Assembly: GCA_003222245.1 (NCBI GenBank)
Contig: QHVH01000001.1
Location: 124,001-188,000 of the forward strand
Source: Blastocatellia bacterium AA13
GTDB lineage: Bacteria > Acidobacteriota > Blastocatellia > UBA7656
Direction of reading: 5' to 3'
DNA: 64,000 nucleotides
The position numbers and the translations under genes are program-made. Positions 39,074 through 48,301 of the stretch are shown here, in pieces; the first letter of the stretch is position 1; every line of letters begins with the position of its first letter. The notes beneath the pieces are model-generated. The model was not told where the DNA came from. It ran no database searches and worked only from the letters and a program-made list of their open reading frames with translations.

Positions 39074-41686
39074 CTATTCTTCCCTCGCGAATTGAATACC
39101 GTCGACTCGGGCTGCGCGCGACGCTGGATAGTACCCGGCAAGCGCCGATACAACGAGCATGGCGACAGTCGATTGGATCAAGAACCATATTGGAAAATGA
39201 AACTGAATCGTCCACCCGAATGACTGAACGTTGATCACATAGATCAAAACCAGCGAGAGCAGTACGCCGATAGCGATTCCTATGGCTTGGCTTACACCGC
39301 CTATTAGAAACGCCTCGATCAAGATCATTCGGCGGATACGGCCGCGGGTTGCTCCGATAAATCCGAGAACGGCTATCTCTCCGCGGCGCTCGATGATCAG
39401 CGCCAGGAGCGTCGAGATCACGCCGAGGGCCGCAACCGTGATCGCTATGAACTCGAGCGCGTATGTGATCGCGAAAGTGCTGTCGAAGATTCGCATTACT
39501 TCTTGTCGGAGCGATCTGTTGGTCGATATGACAAGCTGGTAGCGGCCGGCAATCAGATCCGCGATCTTTGCCTTAACCGTATCGGGCTCGTATCCAGCGT
39601 TAACATAGATCGAAAGGCTGCCGGGATGAGTCTCCCCAGAGTACTTCTCATAAGCGGCTCGGTCGATAACGGCCGTCCCTCGATTGCTGGAATAGTCATA
39701 ATAAACGGCGGCGACCTTGAACGGCCGGACTCCCGCCGGCGTGGGCAAATCTATTTCGTCTCCCGGATTTTTATTGAACTTGATCGCGAAGCTTTCAGAT
39801 ACGATCGCCTCATCCTTCCCGATCGCCGCCCGCATTCGCTCCTTCGCGTTTGCAGGCGATTTGAAGAGGAGCCTTCCGTAATCCAGCGCAACACGAAAAT
39901 CGCTGACGCCGATCGTAATGAGGTTTCCCTCATAGCTCGCTTGGCGCGAGCCGAACGACGAGACGGCAGCGACCTCCGGCAAAGATCGAATCAAGTCGAG
40001 CGCTTCAGGGCTGATCTCGCCTTCCGACGTCGTTGTGGTCCGAGTGACGGGCTTTGCGTAGATGTCCGCGACCATCGTCTGGTCGACCCAATAGGTTACT
40101 GTCTCGCGAAAGCTGGAAATCATAATGGAAACAGCCGTCATCATCGCGAGGCTTATAGACAGGGCGGCTATCGATATCGCGAGTCGAGGTATCGTTCCTC
40201 GAAGATTGCTCGCGGCGAGCCCGGCTTCAACCCGCAGTTGGGGCGCCAGACCGATCACGCGCCGGCCCACGCCGCTTAAAAACCAGATTGCATTTGGAGC
40301 AGCAAACGCGCCCGCGAATACAAGCGCCATCGCCGACAGGTAAGCGAATACAGGCAATCCGTGAAGCGGTCCCGGCAGAGTCAATATGTATCCGAGGGCA
40401 ATCAGCAACGACGAGGCGAGCAGCAATCGATATGAGGGACGAAGGCTCCGCTTCAACCGCTCGGCTCCGCTCATGGCTTCGCTGGGATGGACTCTTGATG
40501 CCTCGAGCGCGGGACGAGCGGCGGCCAGCAGCGACAACGGCAGCGCTACCGCGAACGCGATCAGAATTTCGCTCGCGCCGAGGTGATGACCTGCGGCCGA
40601 CTCCGTTGCGATGTTCGCTATGTAAAATGTCTCGACGGTTGTCGCGGTTGCGCGCACCGCGGCGCTAGCCATCGACGGCCCCAGGGCGATGCCGACGACG
40701 GTTCCGATAAAAGACAGCAACCCGGCTTCGCCGAGAAATAATGCGAGCGTGAGCCGCCGGCTCGCTCCCGTCGCTCTCAGTATCCCTATCTCATCGCGAC
40801 GTGAGATTACCGAGACGGAGACAGTGTTGTAGATGAGAAATAACCCGACCAACAGCGCGATGGACGCGAGCGCATTCAGGTTGAAATGAAATGCCGAGAT
40901 CATTCGCTCGACTTCGGCGGCTCGATCATCAGGACGAGACACGATCAGAGCATCCGGCAGCCTTCGCGCAATGTCGGATTCGGCTTGCTGAATGTCAACT
41001 CCGGCATTCAGCTTCAAATCCACTCTATCGAGAAGCCCCGGCCGATTGAATGCTTTCTGCGCGGCGGCAATTTGCATCAGCGCAAAATCTCCGCCGAGCG
41101 CTCTAGCTGGACCTTGATCCAGCAAAAGCCCTCGCACGGCGCACCTCTGCCGCGAGTCGCCAAATGTCAGAAAAATAGTGCTGCCTATCGCGAGCCCTTT
41201 TCGATGCGCCAGTTTTTCAGTCAGGATCACGGAGCCGGGATCGGCCATCATTATCAGCAGTTCCTGAGTAGTCGGCTCCGATCCATCCTCTTTGAGCTTC
41301 AACAGGTGATAATCCCGAACCGGCCGGTCTCTGGATGCATCCACCCCAAGAACGTGAAGGAATTCTTTATCGCCCGGCTCGCCCATCATTGCGATGCCCT
41401 CGACAACGGGGCTCACGCGGCCATACTGGTTGAGCCAATCCAACTCGCGCAGTTTTAGCTCGTCGAAGCGGCCGGCTGTTCCAGTGATCCGCAAAGATGC
41501 TTCGCCTGCCAGGATACCGGTCGCCGCTTTGAATGAATCAAGCGAGCTCGCATTCGCGAGACGAATCGATATCATCACCGCCACTCCGAGCGCGATGCCG
41601 ACGAGAGTTATTCCGGAACGAACCGGACTTCGCGCCAGCGCCCTGAGAATGAATCGCCTAAAGAGCTTGAAGTATGCGATCAGCAT
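39074..41686 (-). CDS. ABC exporter permease with two FtsX domains
   Basis: The 870-aa protein is of the LolC/E-MacB kind. It has helix 1 with SPVRSGITLVGIALGVAVMISI, a periplasmic domain (about 45-240), and an FtsX unit at about 265-385 with FLIYNTVSVSVISRRDEIGILRATGAS spread over it. Further helices lie in the middle (about 415-480), then a second start-like helix (about 505-530), another periplasmic domain and a final FtsX unit (735-860) with IERRGEIAVLGFIGATRG. It forms a transporter with the ATPase encoded just upstream: its ATG lies 29 bp inside the ATPase gene. The substrate (lipoprotein, lipid or peptide) is unknown. Confidence 0.92.
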   Translation of the reverse strand: MLIAYFKLFRRFILRALARSPVRSGITLVGIALGVAVMISIRLANASSLDSFKAATGILAGEASLRITGTAGRFDELKLRELDWLNQYGRVSPVVEGIAMMGEPGDKEFLHVLGVDASRDRPVRDYHLLKLKEDGSEPTTQELLIMMADPGSVILTEKLAHRKGLAIGSTIFLTFGDSRQRCAVRGLLLDQGPARALGGDFALMQIAAAQKAFNRPGLLDRVDLKLNAGVDIQQAESDIARRLPDALIVSRPDDRAAEVERMISAFHFNLNALASIALLVGLFLIYNTVSVSVISRRDEIGILRATGASRRLTLALFLGEAGLLSFIGTVVGIALGPSMASAAVRATATTVETFYIANIATESAAGHHLGASEILIAFAVALPLSLLAAARPALEASRVHPSEAMSGAERLKRSLRPSYRLLLASSLLIALGYILTLPGPLHGLPVFAYLSAMALVFAGAFAAPNAIWFLSGVGRRVIGLAPQLRVEAGLAASNLRGTIPRLAISIAALSISLAMMTAVSIMISSFRETVTYWVDQTMVADIYAKPVTRTTTTSEGEISPEALDLIRSLPEVAAVSSFGSRQASYEGNLITIGVSDFRVALDYGRLLFKSPANAKERMRAAIGKDEAIVSESFAIKFNKNPGDEIDLPTPAGVRPFKVAAVYYDYSSNRGTAVIDRAAYEKYSGETHPGSLSIYVNAGYEPDTVKAKIADLIAGRYQLVISTNRSLRQEVMRIFDSTFAITYALEFIAITVAALGVISTLLALIIERRGEIAVLGFIGATRGRIRRMILIEAFLIGGVSQAIGIAIGVLLSLVLIYVINVQSFGWTIQFHFPIWFLIQSTVAMLVVSALAGYYPASRAARVDGIQFAREE

Positions 41687-42374
41687 TGTCTGAAAGGCTT
41701 ATATCGGTCTCGGCCAGACCGTCGCGCATTCGAACTGTGCGCCGCGCCGCGAGCGCAGCGTCATTGGAGTGAGTTGCGAGAATGACCGTTACATTATGCT
41801 CGACATTCAATTCGCCGAGGAGCTTCATTACTTCGGCGCCGCTCTCGCTGTCGAGATTGCCGGTAGGCTCGTCCGCGAGGAGAAGGGAGGGCTTGGCGAT
41901 GATGGCGCGAGCGATTGCGACTCGCTGCATTTCGCCTCCTGAAAGCTCCGCCGGAAAATGTGAAGAGCGAGCCGACAGCCCGACGCGCTCGAGTAGACTT
42001 CGAGCGCGGGACGTAGCTTCGCGGTCCGAGCCGCCGTCGAGCAGGATCGGCAAGGTGATGTTCTCGATGACTGAAAGCGTTGGAAGCAGCTTGAAGAACT
42101 GAAAGATGAATCCGATATCGCGTCGTCTCACGCGCGCAAGCTCCTCTTCGGGGAGGGAGTCGATGCGTTTACCGCCTAAGACTACACTTCCCGAAGTAGG
42201 GCGATCCATTCCTCCGATTATGTGAAGTAAAGTTGATTTACCGCATCCGGACGGGCCCATGAGCGCGATAAAATCACCGGCTTCGGCATTCAGGCTCACT
42301 CCGCGAAGGGCAGCGACGGAACGGGCGCCTTCATATATTTTTTCGATGCTATCAACTCTGAGCAAGGGTTCCAT
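41658..42374 (-). CDS. ABC transporter ATP-binding protein (LolD/MacB type)
   Basis: The 238-aa ATPase has Walker [13 protein letters not shown]-loop [17 protein letters not shown], signature [15 protein letters not shown], Walker [14 protein letters not shown] and H-loop ATHS. The length and sequence are those of the LolD/FtsE/MacB class, which drives FtsX-type permeases. It is the first gene of a two-gene operon with the permease and overlaps it. It is divergent from the LON-domain gene. Confidence 0.95.
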   Translation of the reverse strand: MEPLLRVDSIEKIYEGARSVAALRGVSLNAEAGDFIALMGPSGCGKSTLLHIIGGMDRPTSGSVVLGGKRIDSLPEEELARVRRRDIGFIFQFFKLLPTLSVIENITLPILLDGGSDREATSRARSLLERVGLSARSSHFPAELSGGEMQRVAIARAIIAKPSLLLADEPTGNLDSESGAEVMKLLGELNVEHNVTVILATHSNDAALAARRTVRMRDGLAETDISLSDNADRILQAL

Positions 42375-42503
42375 TAAGAATTAGTATTGTTAGGCGACGG
42401 CCTAACATACTTGAAGTATCGCCTCCGTGCCTGCGGCGGGCAAGCGCGCATTTTCATTCAACGCCTGGAGCATAGAACGCAAACTTCTTTCCGCAACTCT
42501 TGA

Positions 42504-42523
42504 TCACCGACCGGTGATATAAT
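42504..42523 (+). promoter_or_regulatory. Promoter -10 with abutting palindrome before the LON-domain gene
   Basis: TATAAT at 42518-42523 is a perfect -10. Directly before it is the palindrome tcaccg-(ac)-cggtga (42504-42517), which would occupy the space between -35 and -10, a classic repressor position. The expected transcription start falls at about 42530, the first base of the GTG start codon, and no Shine-Dalgarno is present, so the message may be leaderless. No good -35 is seen at 16-18 bp. Confidence 0.45.
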
Positions 42524-42529
42524 GAACGC

Positions 42530-43225
42530 GTGGAATCTGACCCCGACGAGAACATCAGCCTTATCGCGATTTTTCCTCTTGATGTAGTGCTATTTCCAGG
42601 AGCGCTGTTGCCTCTGCACATATTTGAAGAGCGCTATAAGGCGATGATGCGGTACGCGATCGACAACGGCAATTGTTTCGGAATTTCGTACCGCAGCGAT
42701 GCGAGCGTCGGCGAAGATACGGCGCCTCACATCGGAAGCGTGGGGTGCGAAGCGGCAATCAGCGCCGTGATGCCGCTCGAAGAAGGCCGAATGAACATTC
42801 TCTCAACCGGTTCCGCGAGATACCGGGTGCTCGAGTTCAAGCAGATCGTGCCGTTTCTTATCGCGAGAGCCGAGACATTCTGGGATGAGAGCGACCTCGA
42901 GGACGATCTAACCGCTTTCTTCGACGAGACCAGGGAACTGGCTGAGCGGTTTATCGAAACCATCCGATCGCTCAATGAGCCGAGCGCGCCTCCAAGCACC
43001 TCGTTTCCGGAAGACATCGAGCCGTTCTCACTCTTTATCTCCTCGCTTCTACCGATTGAGAATGATGCGAAGCAGGAACTGCTGGAAATGACGTCGACGA
43101 GATTAAGACTGACGCGGGTCCGTCAGTATCTTACTAAGGCGCTTGCTCTTTATCAGGAGCGCATCGAGATCCGTACGCACGCCAAGAAGAACGGACACGG
43201 CAGGCTCAAGGCTTCCGACGATTAA
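42530..43225 (+). CDS. LON peptidase substrate-binding (N-terminal) domain protein
   Basis: The 231-aa protein consists of a stand-alone Lon N-terminal (PUA-like) domain: IFPLDVVLFPGALLPLHIFE, RYKAMM, then a C-terminal helical part. It lacks the AAA and Ser-Lys protease domains of Lon. Such short proteins are common, and their role is unknown (possibly substrate recognition). The start is GTG at 42530 with no Shine-Dalgarno, placed at the predicted transcription start. Confidence 0.88.
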   Translation: MESDPDENISLIAIFPLDVVLFPGALLPLHIFEERYKAMMRYAIDNGNCFGISYRSDASVGEDTAPHIGSVGCEAAISAVMPLEEGRMNILSTGSARYRVLEFKQIVPFLIARAETFWDESDLEDDLTAFFDETRELAERFIETIRSLNEPSAPPSTSFPEDIEPFSLFISSLLPIENDAKQELLEMTSTRLRLTRVRQYLTKALALYQERIEIRTHAKKNGHGRLKASDD

Positions 43226-43263
43226 CCTTGCTCGCTGCGAGGGAAATCCTCGGGAAAAATCCG

Positions 43264-44319
43264 CTACCCTGCATGGAGTTGTCGCCGGATCGCATCGCCG
43301 GCTTCTTTTGTTCCAAGAGCGCCGCCGATATCGGAAGTAGTCAGGCCCTCCTCGACGCATCGTTCAACAGCGGATTCGATGGCTCGCGCGGGTTCATTTA
43401 ATCCGAGATATTCAAGCATCATTGATGCGGTTAAAACCGCCGCAATAGGGTTCGCGACATTCTTGCCCGCGAATTGAGGAGCGCTTCCGTGAACGGGCTC
43501 GAACAGGGAGACTTTGCCGGGATTGATATTCCCCGAAGCGGCGAGCCCAAGTCCTCCCTGTAGACCGGCTCCCAGATCGGTCACAATGTCTCCAAATAAA
43601 TTGTTGGTGACGATGACATCGAAGCGGCCGGGGTCGAGCACCATCCACATAGCCAGCACATCAACGTATAGATGATTGGCTTCGATATCGCTGTAGCGCG
43701 CTGCCGCCTCTTTGAAAGTGCGCTGCCAGAGATCGTGGCCGTATGTGAGCACATTCGATTTATCGCTCATCGTAACCCTGCGGCGGCCGTGTTCGCGCGC
43801 GTACTCAAAGGCGGCAGTGATAATGCGCTCAACTCCCTTTCTCGTATTTATTTCTTCCTGGATCGCTATTTCGTCTGGTGTACCCTTCTTGAAGTTTCCG
43901 CCCATGAATACGTACATGCCTTCGGTGTTTTCGCGAAACACAACGAAATTAATATCGGATAGATCGCGTTCTCTTAGCGGAGTGAGTTTGCGGTTCAGGA
44001 GCTTGACCGGCCGGAGATTAATATAAAGATCCAACCCCATTCGCATGCCGAGCAGGATATCCGCCGCGTGTCGATTATCCGGCACACGCGGATCGCCGAA
44101 CGCACCCGTCAGGATTGCGTCGAAGTCCGCCGACAGCATTGAGAGCGCACCTTCGGGCAGGGTGGTCCCCGAGGCGAGATATTTGTCGGCGCCCCAGTCG
44201 AACCACGTAAAATCGAGATCGAGGTGATAAAGGCGCTGCGCGAGTTTCAGGGTTTCGACAGCTTCGGCTATGACTTCAGGTCCGATGCCGTCACCGGGGA
44301 TGACAGCGATCCGCTTCAA
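43264..44319 (-). CDS. Isopropylmalate/isocitrate/tartrate-type decarboxylating dehydrogenase
   Basis: This is a beta-decarboxylating dehydrogenase of 351 aa, NAD-dependent and metal-dependent. Motifs are IAVIPGDGIGPEV at the N-terminus, RENTEGMYV, DKSNVL (catalytic Lys), NLFGDIVTDLGAGLQGGLG (metal-binding Asp) and EPVHGSAPQFAGKNVANP. The RENTEG loop is like tartrate and homoisocitrate dehydrogenases rather than the RELTGGIYFG of LeuB, so the substrate is not settled, although such proteins are often annotated as LeuB. No leu genes are adjacent. The start is TTG 44319-44317, chosen because GGAGGA lies six bases upstream and it gives the standard N-terminus; a longer frame overlaps the M28 gene. 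It follows the M28 gene by 20 bp. Confidence 0.87.
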   Translation of the reverse strand: MKRIAVIPGDGIGPEVIAEAVETLKLAQRLYHLDLDFTWFDWGADKYLASGTTLPEGALSMLSADFDAILTGAFGDPRVPDNRHAADILLGMRMGLDLYINLRPVKLLNRKLTPLRERDLSDINFVVFRENTEGMYVFMGGNFKKGTPDEIAIQEEINTRKGVERIITAAFEYAREHGRRRVTMSDKSNVLTYGHDLWQRTFKEAAARYSDIEANHLYVDVLAMWMVLDPGRFDVIVTNNLFGDIVTDLGAGLQGGLGLAASGNINPGKVSLFEPVHGSAPQFAGKNVANPIAAVLTASMMLEYLGLNEPARAIESAVERCVEEGLTTSDIGGALGTKEAGDAIRRQLHAG

Positions 44320-44339
44320 GAGTCTTCCTCCGATTCGTA

Positions 44340-45332
44340 TTAGTTGGGAATTCGGGTCTCTCTGGGAAGCCCTGATTTTAGAAGCTTGAACAATTGGGGC
44401 AGCGTATTGAGCACCGTGTCGCACACCGCTTTTACGCTATCACCGCTGACTTTATCGATTGTGTCCTGGGTGGTATGCCAGTAAGAGTTGCCTGGCCCGT
44501 AGTTAAAATCGATTATGTCGACGACGGGTACGCCTGCCGTTTTGAACGCTATATGATCATCGCTGTAGCCGGATTCATTCCCAAGGAAGTATTTGCCGGT
44601 TCCCGTTCGCTCGGCGGTCTTCCAAACAAGGTCTACCAGCCACGTCGTGGAATCCAGATCTTTCATTAAATCGAGTTTGGAATCGCCGATCATATCGACC
44701 AGGAGCATGGACTTAATCTGTTTGATGCGGTTGTCGGCGGTAAGCTTTGAGGCGAGATGGCGGCTTCCGTAGGTGTTGTCGTCGCCGGTCCACTCGACGA
44801 CAGCTTCCTCTCCATCAAAGAAGACGAGCCAGACGGTATAATCGGGCTTTGTTTTCGCGAGCACTCGCGCCATCTCCAGGACAGCGGCCGCGCTCGAAGC
44901 ACCGTCATTGGCGCCGTCGAACCCCGGCATTAGTTTTGTATCGTAGTGACCGGAGATCATGACAATGTCGCCGGCGGCGCCGGGGACTTCCGCGATGATG
45001 TTCTTCATCGGAATCTTGCCTTTCGGCGTCTCGCCGACAAAGTCGTCCTCGGTCACTTTCAAGCCGTAGCTCGTCAACTCACTCTTGATATAGTCCTGTG
45101 TTTTCTTTATGGCCGGAGATCCCGACGGACGTGGGCCAAACTCGACCATTTTTTTCATGTGCTCGAACGCCTTTGCCGAGCTTATACCCTGTGAGTCTTT
45201 AGATGAGCTTTCTTTTTGCGACTGGGCGTTTTCGGATTCGATCGCTGCTTGATCCTGGCAGCCGCAGACCGAAATCATCAACAGGACAAGTCCCAGCGCG
45301 GACGACATGCGCGAGTTGGATGGCAATTTCAT
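44340..45332 (-). CDS. M28 family zinc metallopeptidase, lipoprotein
   Basis: The 330-aa protein has a lipoprotein signal (LGLVLLMISVCGC, acylated Cys near residue 25), so it is membrane anchored. The M28 aminopeptidase fold shows all metal ligands: ISGHYDT (His), GANDGAS (bridging Asp), FFDGEEA (catalytic Glu pair), LVDMIGDS (Asp) and SYWHTTQDT (His). It resembles bacterial glutaminyl-cyclase/Aminopeptidase-Y-type enzymes. The start lies 4 bp after the stop of the 112-aa gene upstream, and the dehydrogenase gene follows after 20 bp, so this is a probable operon. Confidence 0.92.
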   Translation of the reverse strand: MKLPSNSRMSSALGLVLLMISVCGCQDQAAIESENAQSQKESSSKDSQGISSAKAFEHMKKMVEFGPRPSGSPAIKKTQDYIKSELTSYGLKVTEDDFVGETPKGKIPMKNIIAEVPGAAGDIVMISGHYDTKLMPGFDGANDGASSAAAVLEMARVLAKTKPDYTVWLVFFDGEEAVVEWTGDDNTYGSRHLASKLTADNRIKQIKSMLLVDMIGDSKLDLMKDLDSTTWLVDLVWKTAERTGTGKYFLGNESGYSDDHIAFKTAGVPVVDIIDFNYGPGNSYWHTTQDTIDKVSGDSVKAVCDTVLNTLPQLFKLLKSGLPRETRIPN

Positions 45333-45336
45333 AAGC

Positions 45337-45675
45337 TCAAATGAATGTGATTTGTGAAATTACTTTAGGCAGCCGATCATCGGGATCGCCTTTGGAGGGC
45401 GAACCGATTCCGGGCATTCGGTGCGATATGGCGAGTTGTTCCAGCGTGACTCGCTCTGTTCTGAGAAACGTTATGTCGCGCATATTCAATGCCGCCACTT
45501 CGGTGCACTCACTGGGGTTCTGGCGTAGAAAAGAACTCACAATCGCGTAGCGAGTTTCAGGTTTTATAGCTCGCGAATCAAGCGGATCCTCAAGTACGAA
45601 GGTGAGGACCTCGCCGTTGCCGAACCTGACGGCGAGCTTATAAAGCGGGTCGTGAAGCACCAATTGCTCGCTCAT
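45337..45675 (-). CDS. Hypothetical protein, 112 aa
   Basis: I do not recognise this protein. It has no signal peptide or membrane segment. The N-terminal part (LYKLAVRFGNGEVLTFVLEDP) looks like beta strands, and the rest is mixed. The start ATG has CAGGAGT eight bases upstream, and the gene ends 4 bp before the M28 peptidase start, which supports it as a real gene in that operon. Confidence 0.7.
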   Translation of the reverse strand: MSEQLVLHDPLYKLAVRFGNGEVLTFVLEDPLDSRAIKPETRYAIVSSFLRQNPSECTEVAALNMRDITFLRTERVTLEQLAISHRMPGIGSPSKGDPDDRLPKVISQITFI

Positions 45676-45732
45676 TGAGTTTTACTCCTGATTGCTCGCT
45701 GCGAAAACGAGCTGTCAAAAACGTTCAGTAGA

Positions 45733-45975
45733 CTAACTTGCGTGAGAACGGCCTTCGGAATCGGCGGCTTTCGTCTCCTTGGAAAACCAGCAGGCCACGT
45801 CCTTGAAAATATTCTCGACACCCGACGCCACCCCTTCGGCTACATCGCCTACGAGATCAAGCTCGATCCGAAACAGCGTCGTCAGCTTTCTATCGAAAGG
45901 CAATTCCGCGAAAGCCTTCCTTATTTCTTCTGAGTTCTCGAAAGTTCCTGTTGCATTGCCGGCTTCGTCTTGCAT
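45733..45975 (-). CDS. Small hypothetical protein, 80 aa
   Basis: This is an acidic small soluble protein with an amphipathic helical middle (IRKAFAELPFDRKLTTLFRI, then ELDLVGDVAEGVASGVENIF). No family is recognised. A GCGAGG Shine-Dalgarno six bases before the ATG and codon use like the neighbours support it. It lies 57 bp before the 112-aa gene and is probably the first gene of the four-gene operon with M28 and the dehydrogenase. Confidence 0.6.
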   Translation of the reverse strand: MQDEAGNATGTFENSEEIRKAFAELPFDRKLTTLFRIELDLVGDVAEGVASGVENIFKDVACWFSKETKAADSEGRSHAS

Positions 45976-46046
45976 GTATTTAACCTCGCTCGGCTGGTAG
46001 TGTAGTTTTTTTCGTCTGCCTTCTATTTACGAAATGAGGCTACATT

Positions 46047-46068
46047 AAAGGCAAATGAAAGGCAAATG
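46047..46068 (+). repeat. Tandem 11-bp duplication in the intergenic region
   Basis: aaaggcaaatg occurs twice without gap (46047-46057 and 46058-46068). It is in the 273-bp divergent region between the 80-aa gene and the secreted unknown. One helical turn per unit would allow a binding site, but slipped-strand duplication is enough to explain it. Confidence 0.6.
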
Positions 46069-46248
46069 CCGGTCAAAAGCAGAGGGTTACATTACACTCT
46101 TCCTTCGCGCTTGACTCGTTTCTCCGAACGATCATAATGGCTCTGACGTATTTGCTCCCGTGAGTCGTGCTCGCTCAAGTCACTCGGAGTCAGCGATCGA
46201 GCTAAGAGATCGACCGGACCATTCCTATAATCCTATGAGGTGGAAATA

Positions 46249-48276
46249 ATGTCTTCGCTGCGAAGTCTCGGCATTTTAGCCGAGATCGCGCTCGTATGCG
46301 TGATCTCGCAGGCACAAACCCCGCCCGCTCAAAAGGCGGCGACAAAGGAACCAACCGCTGCACCAGCTCCTCTAATAAAGACTAAAACACTGACTCAGGA
46401 ACAACAGCGGGCCTTGTACTTATTGGAGCAACTCTTCGAAACGGCGAAGGGGTTCGGCTCTGACCGAATGAAGATACGAGCGAGGGGCCAGATTGCCGAC
46501 GTGCTGTGGGATTACGACGAGCCTCGAGCCCGCGATATGTTCAAGGAAGCGTTTAATTCGATCTTCATTATGAGGCAGTCACACGGCGCGGTAGGGCGGG
46601 AAGCCCAGGCCCAGCCTCGCTTCACTCCGGACTCGCAGCTTCGAATCGAGGTGCTTCAGTTGATAGCACGCCGCGACATCAGTCTTGCGGAGAAATTGTC
46701 AAAGACTGTCATCGATGTTCCGTCGGAAGGTGATGCTCAGCCGTCTCCCTTCATGGGACGAAGCAGCGAACAGGCGCAACTCTACCTTGAGCTCGCGATG
46801 AGCGTTGTCGCGACCAATCCCGCTCGCGCCGCACAGCTTGCGCAGCGCAGCCTGGACTCCGGAATTCAACCGGAGTTTCCGATGACGCTAATGATGATCG
46901 GCGCCAAGGATCGTGCGATCGGAGACGATCTGTTTTTGTCAGCTTTGACAGCCGCACTCAAAGAACCTGGGCGAGTATCCTTTAATATCGCATCGCTGGG
47001 ACCGTACGTGTTTCCGGACTGGGGCCTCGGTTTGTTTGGAGGCGCCGACCTTTCCTATCTCAATCCGGGTGCGACAAGGCAAGTGAACCCGAGCCTGGTC
47101 TCCCAGTTTCTGAATTTTGTCTACAATCAACTGATGATTAGTCCGGAAGGGTCGTCAGCTTCGGACCCTGAAGGGAGACTGGGCAAGGCAATGGCCGGCA
47201 TCGATTATATGCTGGCTATGCAGATCACTCCGTATTTCGACAGGTACATGCCCGAAAGAGCGCTCGAGATCCGGTCGCGTATGAGCGAGATGCTAAGCGC
47301 AATTCCCGCGGGCCCGGATCGCGATCAGATGGCGGAATTCTTCAGCCAGGCGACCGTTTCCGAGTTGATAGATAAGGCTGAGAATGCCAAGACCGAAAAT
47401 GAAAAAGGCATGGCTTATCTGAGGGCTGTTTTCGCCTCGCTCAAGGATGGAGACTATGATAACTCGCTGGCGCTGGTCGAAAAGATGGGCAACGGCGAAA
47501 TGAAAAACGAGTTTTCCATGATCGTCCGGATGTTTGCGGCGATGGCCGCGCTAGCCAAGGGAGATACGGAAACCGCGCTTCGGCACGCGCGAGCGATCGG
47601 CAATCCTCAGCAACAGGTAAACATGTTTATAGCTGTTCTCAATAAATTTCTTGAAAAGAAGGACACGATCGCGGCCGGGACATTACTGATTGAAGCCGAA
47701 AAGCTTCTCCTCAAGTTGGAAAATACCGGTGAAAAGGCTTCCGCCCTTGTGGTGCTGGCGGCAAGCGCCGCTCGATTCGACTCGATTCGAGGATTTGAAA
47801 TAATGACTTCGGCCGTCGAAGCGATCAATCACTCCAAGATTGCTGACTTTCAAATGGATCAATTCAGCAAGAGCGCGAACTCGGGACTCGAGGGATACGT
47901 CGCCGATACTCTGGGACTTACATCCGCGAGCTTCTCTCAGACATTTCCACAACTGGCGAGCCTGGATTTCGAACACGCTTTGATGCTGGCCAAATCGATA
48001 GAATCAAAAGAAGGCTCGGTGATGGCTCAGCTCGCGGTCTGCCGCGGCGCATTGAACAACAAGAACGCCCTGATGGCTTCCGAGAAAGAGAACGCCAACC
48101 CTGCTGCAAGTCAGCCCTCAAAAGCTCAGCCGTCAAAAGCGAAGACCAAGGCGGGCGATCCCAAATCAACGAAACCTGCCGCTTCAGAGAGCGCCGAACC
48201 GGCCGGCGATAAGACGAAGCCGACAAAGAAGGCGGCTAGTGATAAGCAGCCCACGCCGCCGACGGCTTTGCGATAG
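46249..48276 (+). CDS. Secreted hypothetical protein with helical repeats and Lys/Pro/Ala-rich tail
   Basis: The 675-aa protein has a signal peptide (LGILAEIALVCVISQAQ) and a long, mostly alpha-helical mature part with TPR-like pieces (GMAYLRAVFASLKDGDYDNSLA spread over two helices, and DTETALRHARAIGNPQQQ). The last 65 residues are low-complexity (repeated SKAQPSKAKTK-like and KPTKKAASDKQP), probably disordered. I know no family for it. The start ATG 46249 follows GAGGTGG; a GTG three codons upstream is less likely. Confidence 0.75.
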   Translation: MSSLRSLGILAEIALVCVISQAQTPPAQKAATKEPTAAPAPLIKTKTLTQEQQRALYLLEQLFETAKGFGSDRMKIRARGQIADVLWDYDEPRARDMFKEAFNSIFIMRQSHGAVGREAQAQPRFTPDSQLRIEVLQLIARRDISLAEKLSKTVIDVPSEGDAQPSPFMGRSSEQAQLYLELAMSVVATNPARAAQLAQRSLDSGIQPEFPMTLMMIGAKDRAIGDDLFLSALTAALKEPGRVSFNIASLGPYVFPDWGLGLFGGADLSYLNPGATRQVNPSLVSQFLNFVYNQLMISPEGSSASDPEGRLGKAMAGIDYMLAMQITPYFDRYMPERALEIRSRMSEMLSAIPAGPDRDQMAEFFSQATVSELIDKAENAKTENEKGMAYLRAVFASLKDGDYDNSLALVEKMGNGEMKNEFSMIVRMFAAMAALAKGDTETALRHARAIGNPQQQVNMFIAVLNKFLEKKDTIAAGTLLIEAEKLLLKLENTGEKASALVVLAASAARFDSIRGFEIMTSAVEAINHSKIADFQMDQFSKSANSGLEGYVADTLGLTSASFSQTFPQLASLDFEHALMLAKSIESKEGSVMAQLAVCRGALNNKNALMASEKENANPAASQPSKAQPSKAKTKAGDPKSTKPAASESAEPAGDKTKPTKKAASDKQPTPPTALR

Positions 48277-48301
48277 CTTGTAGCAGCGAAGGCGAGATCA
48301 A

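Noticed and set aside
46226-46231. TATAAT as promoter of the secreted unknown
   Set aside because: No -35 match is found at suitable spacing, and it would leave a leader too short to hold the ribosome site properly.
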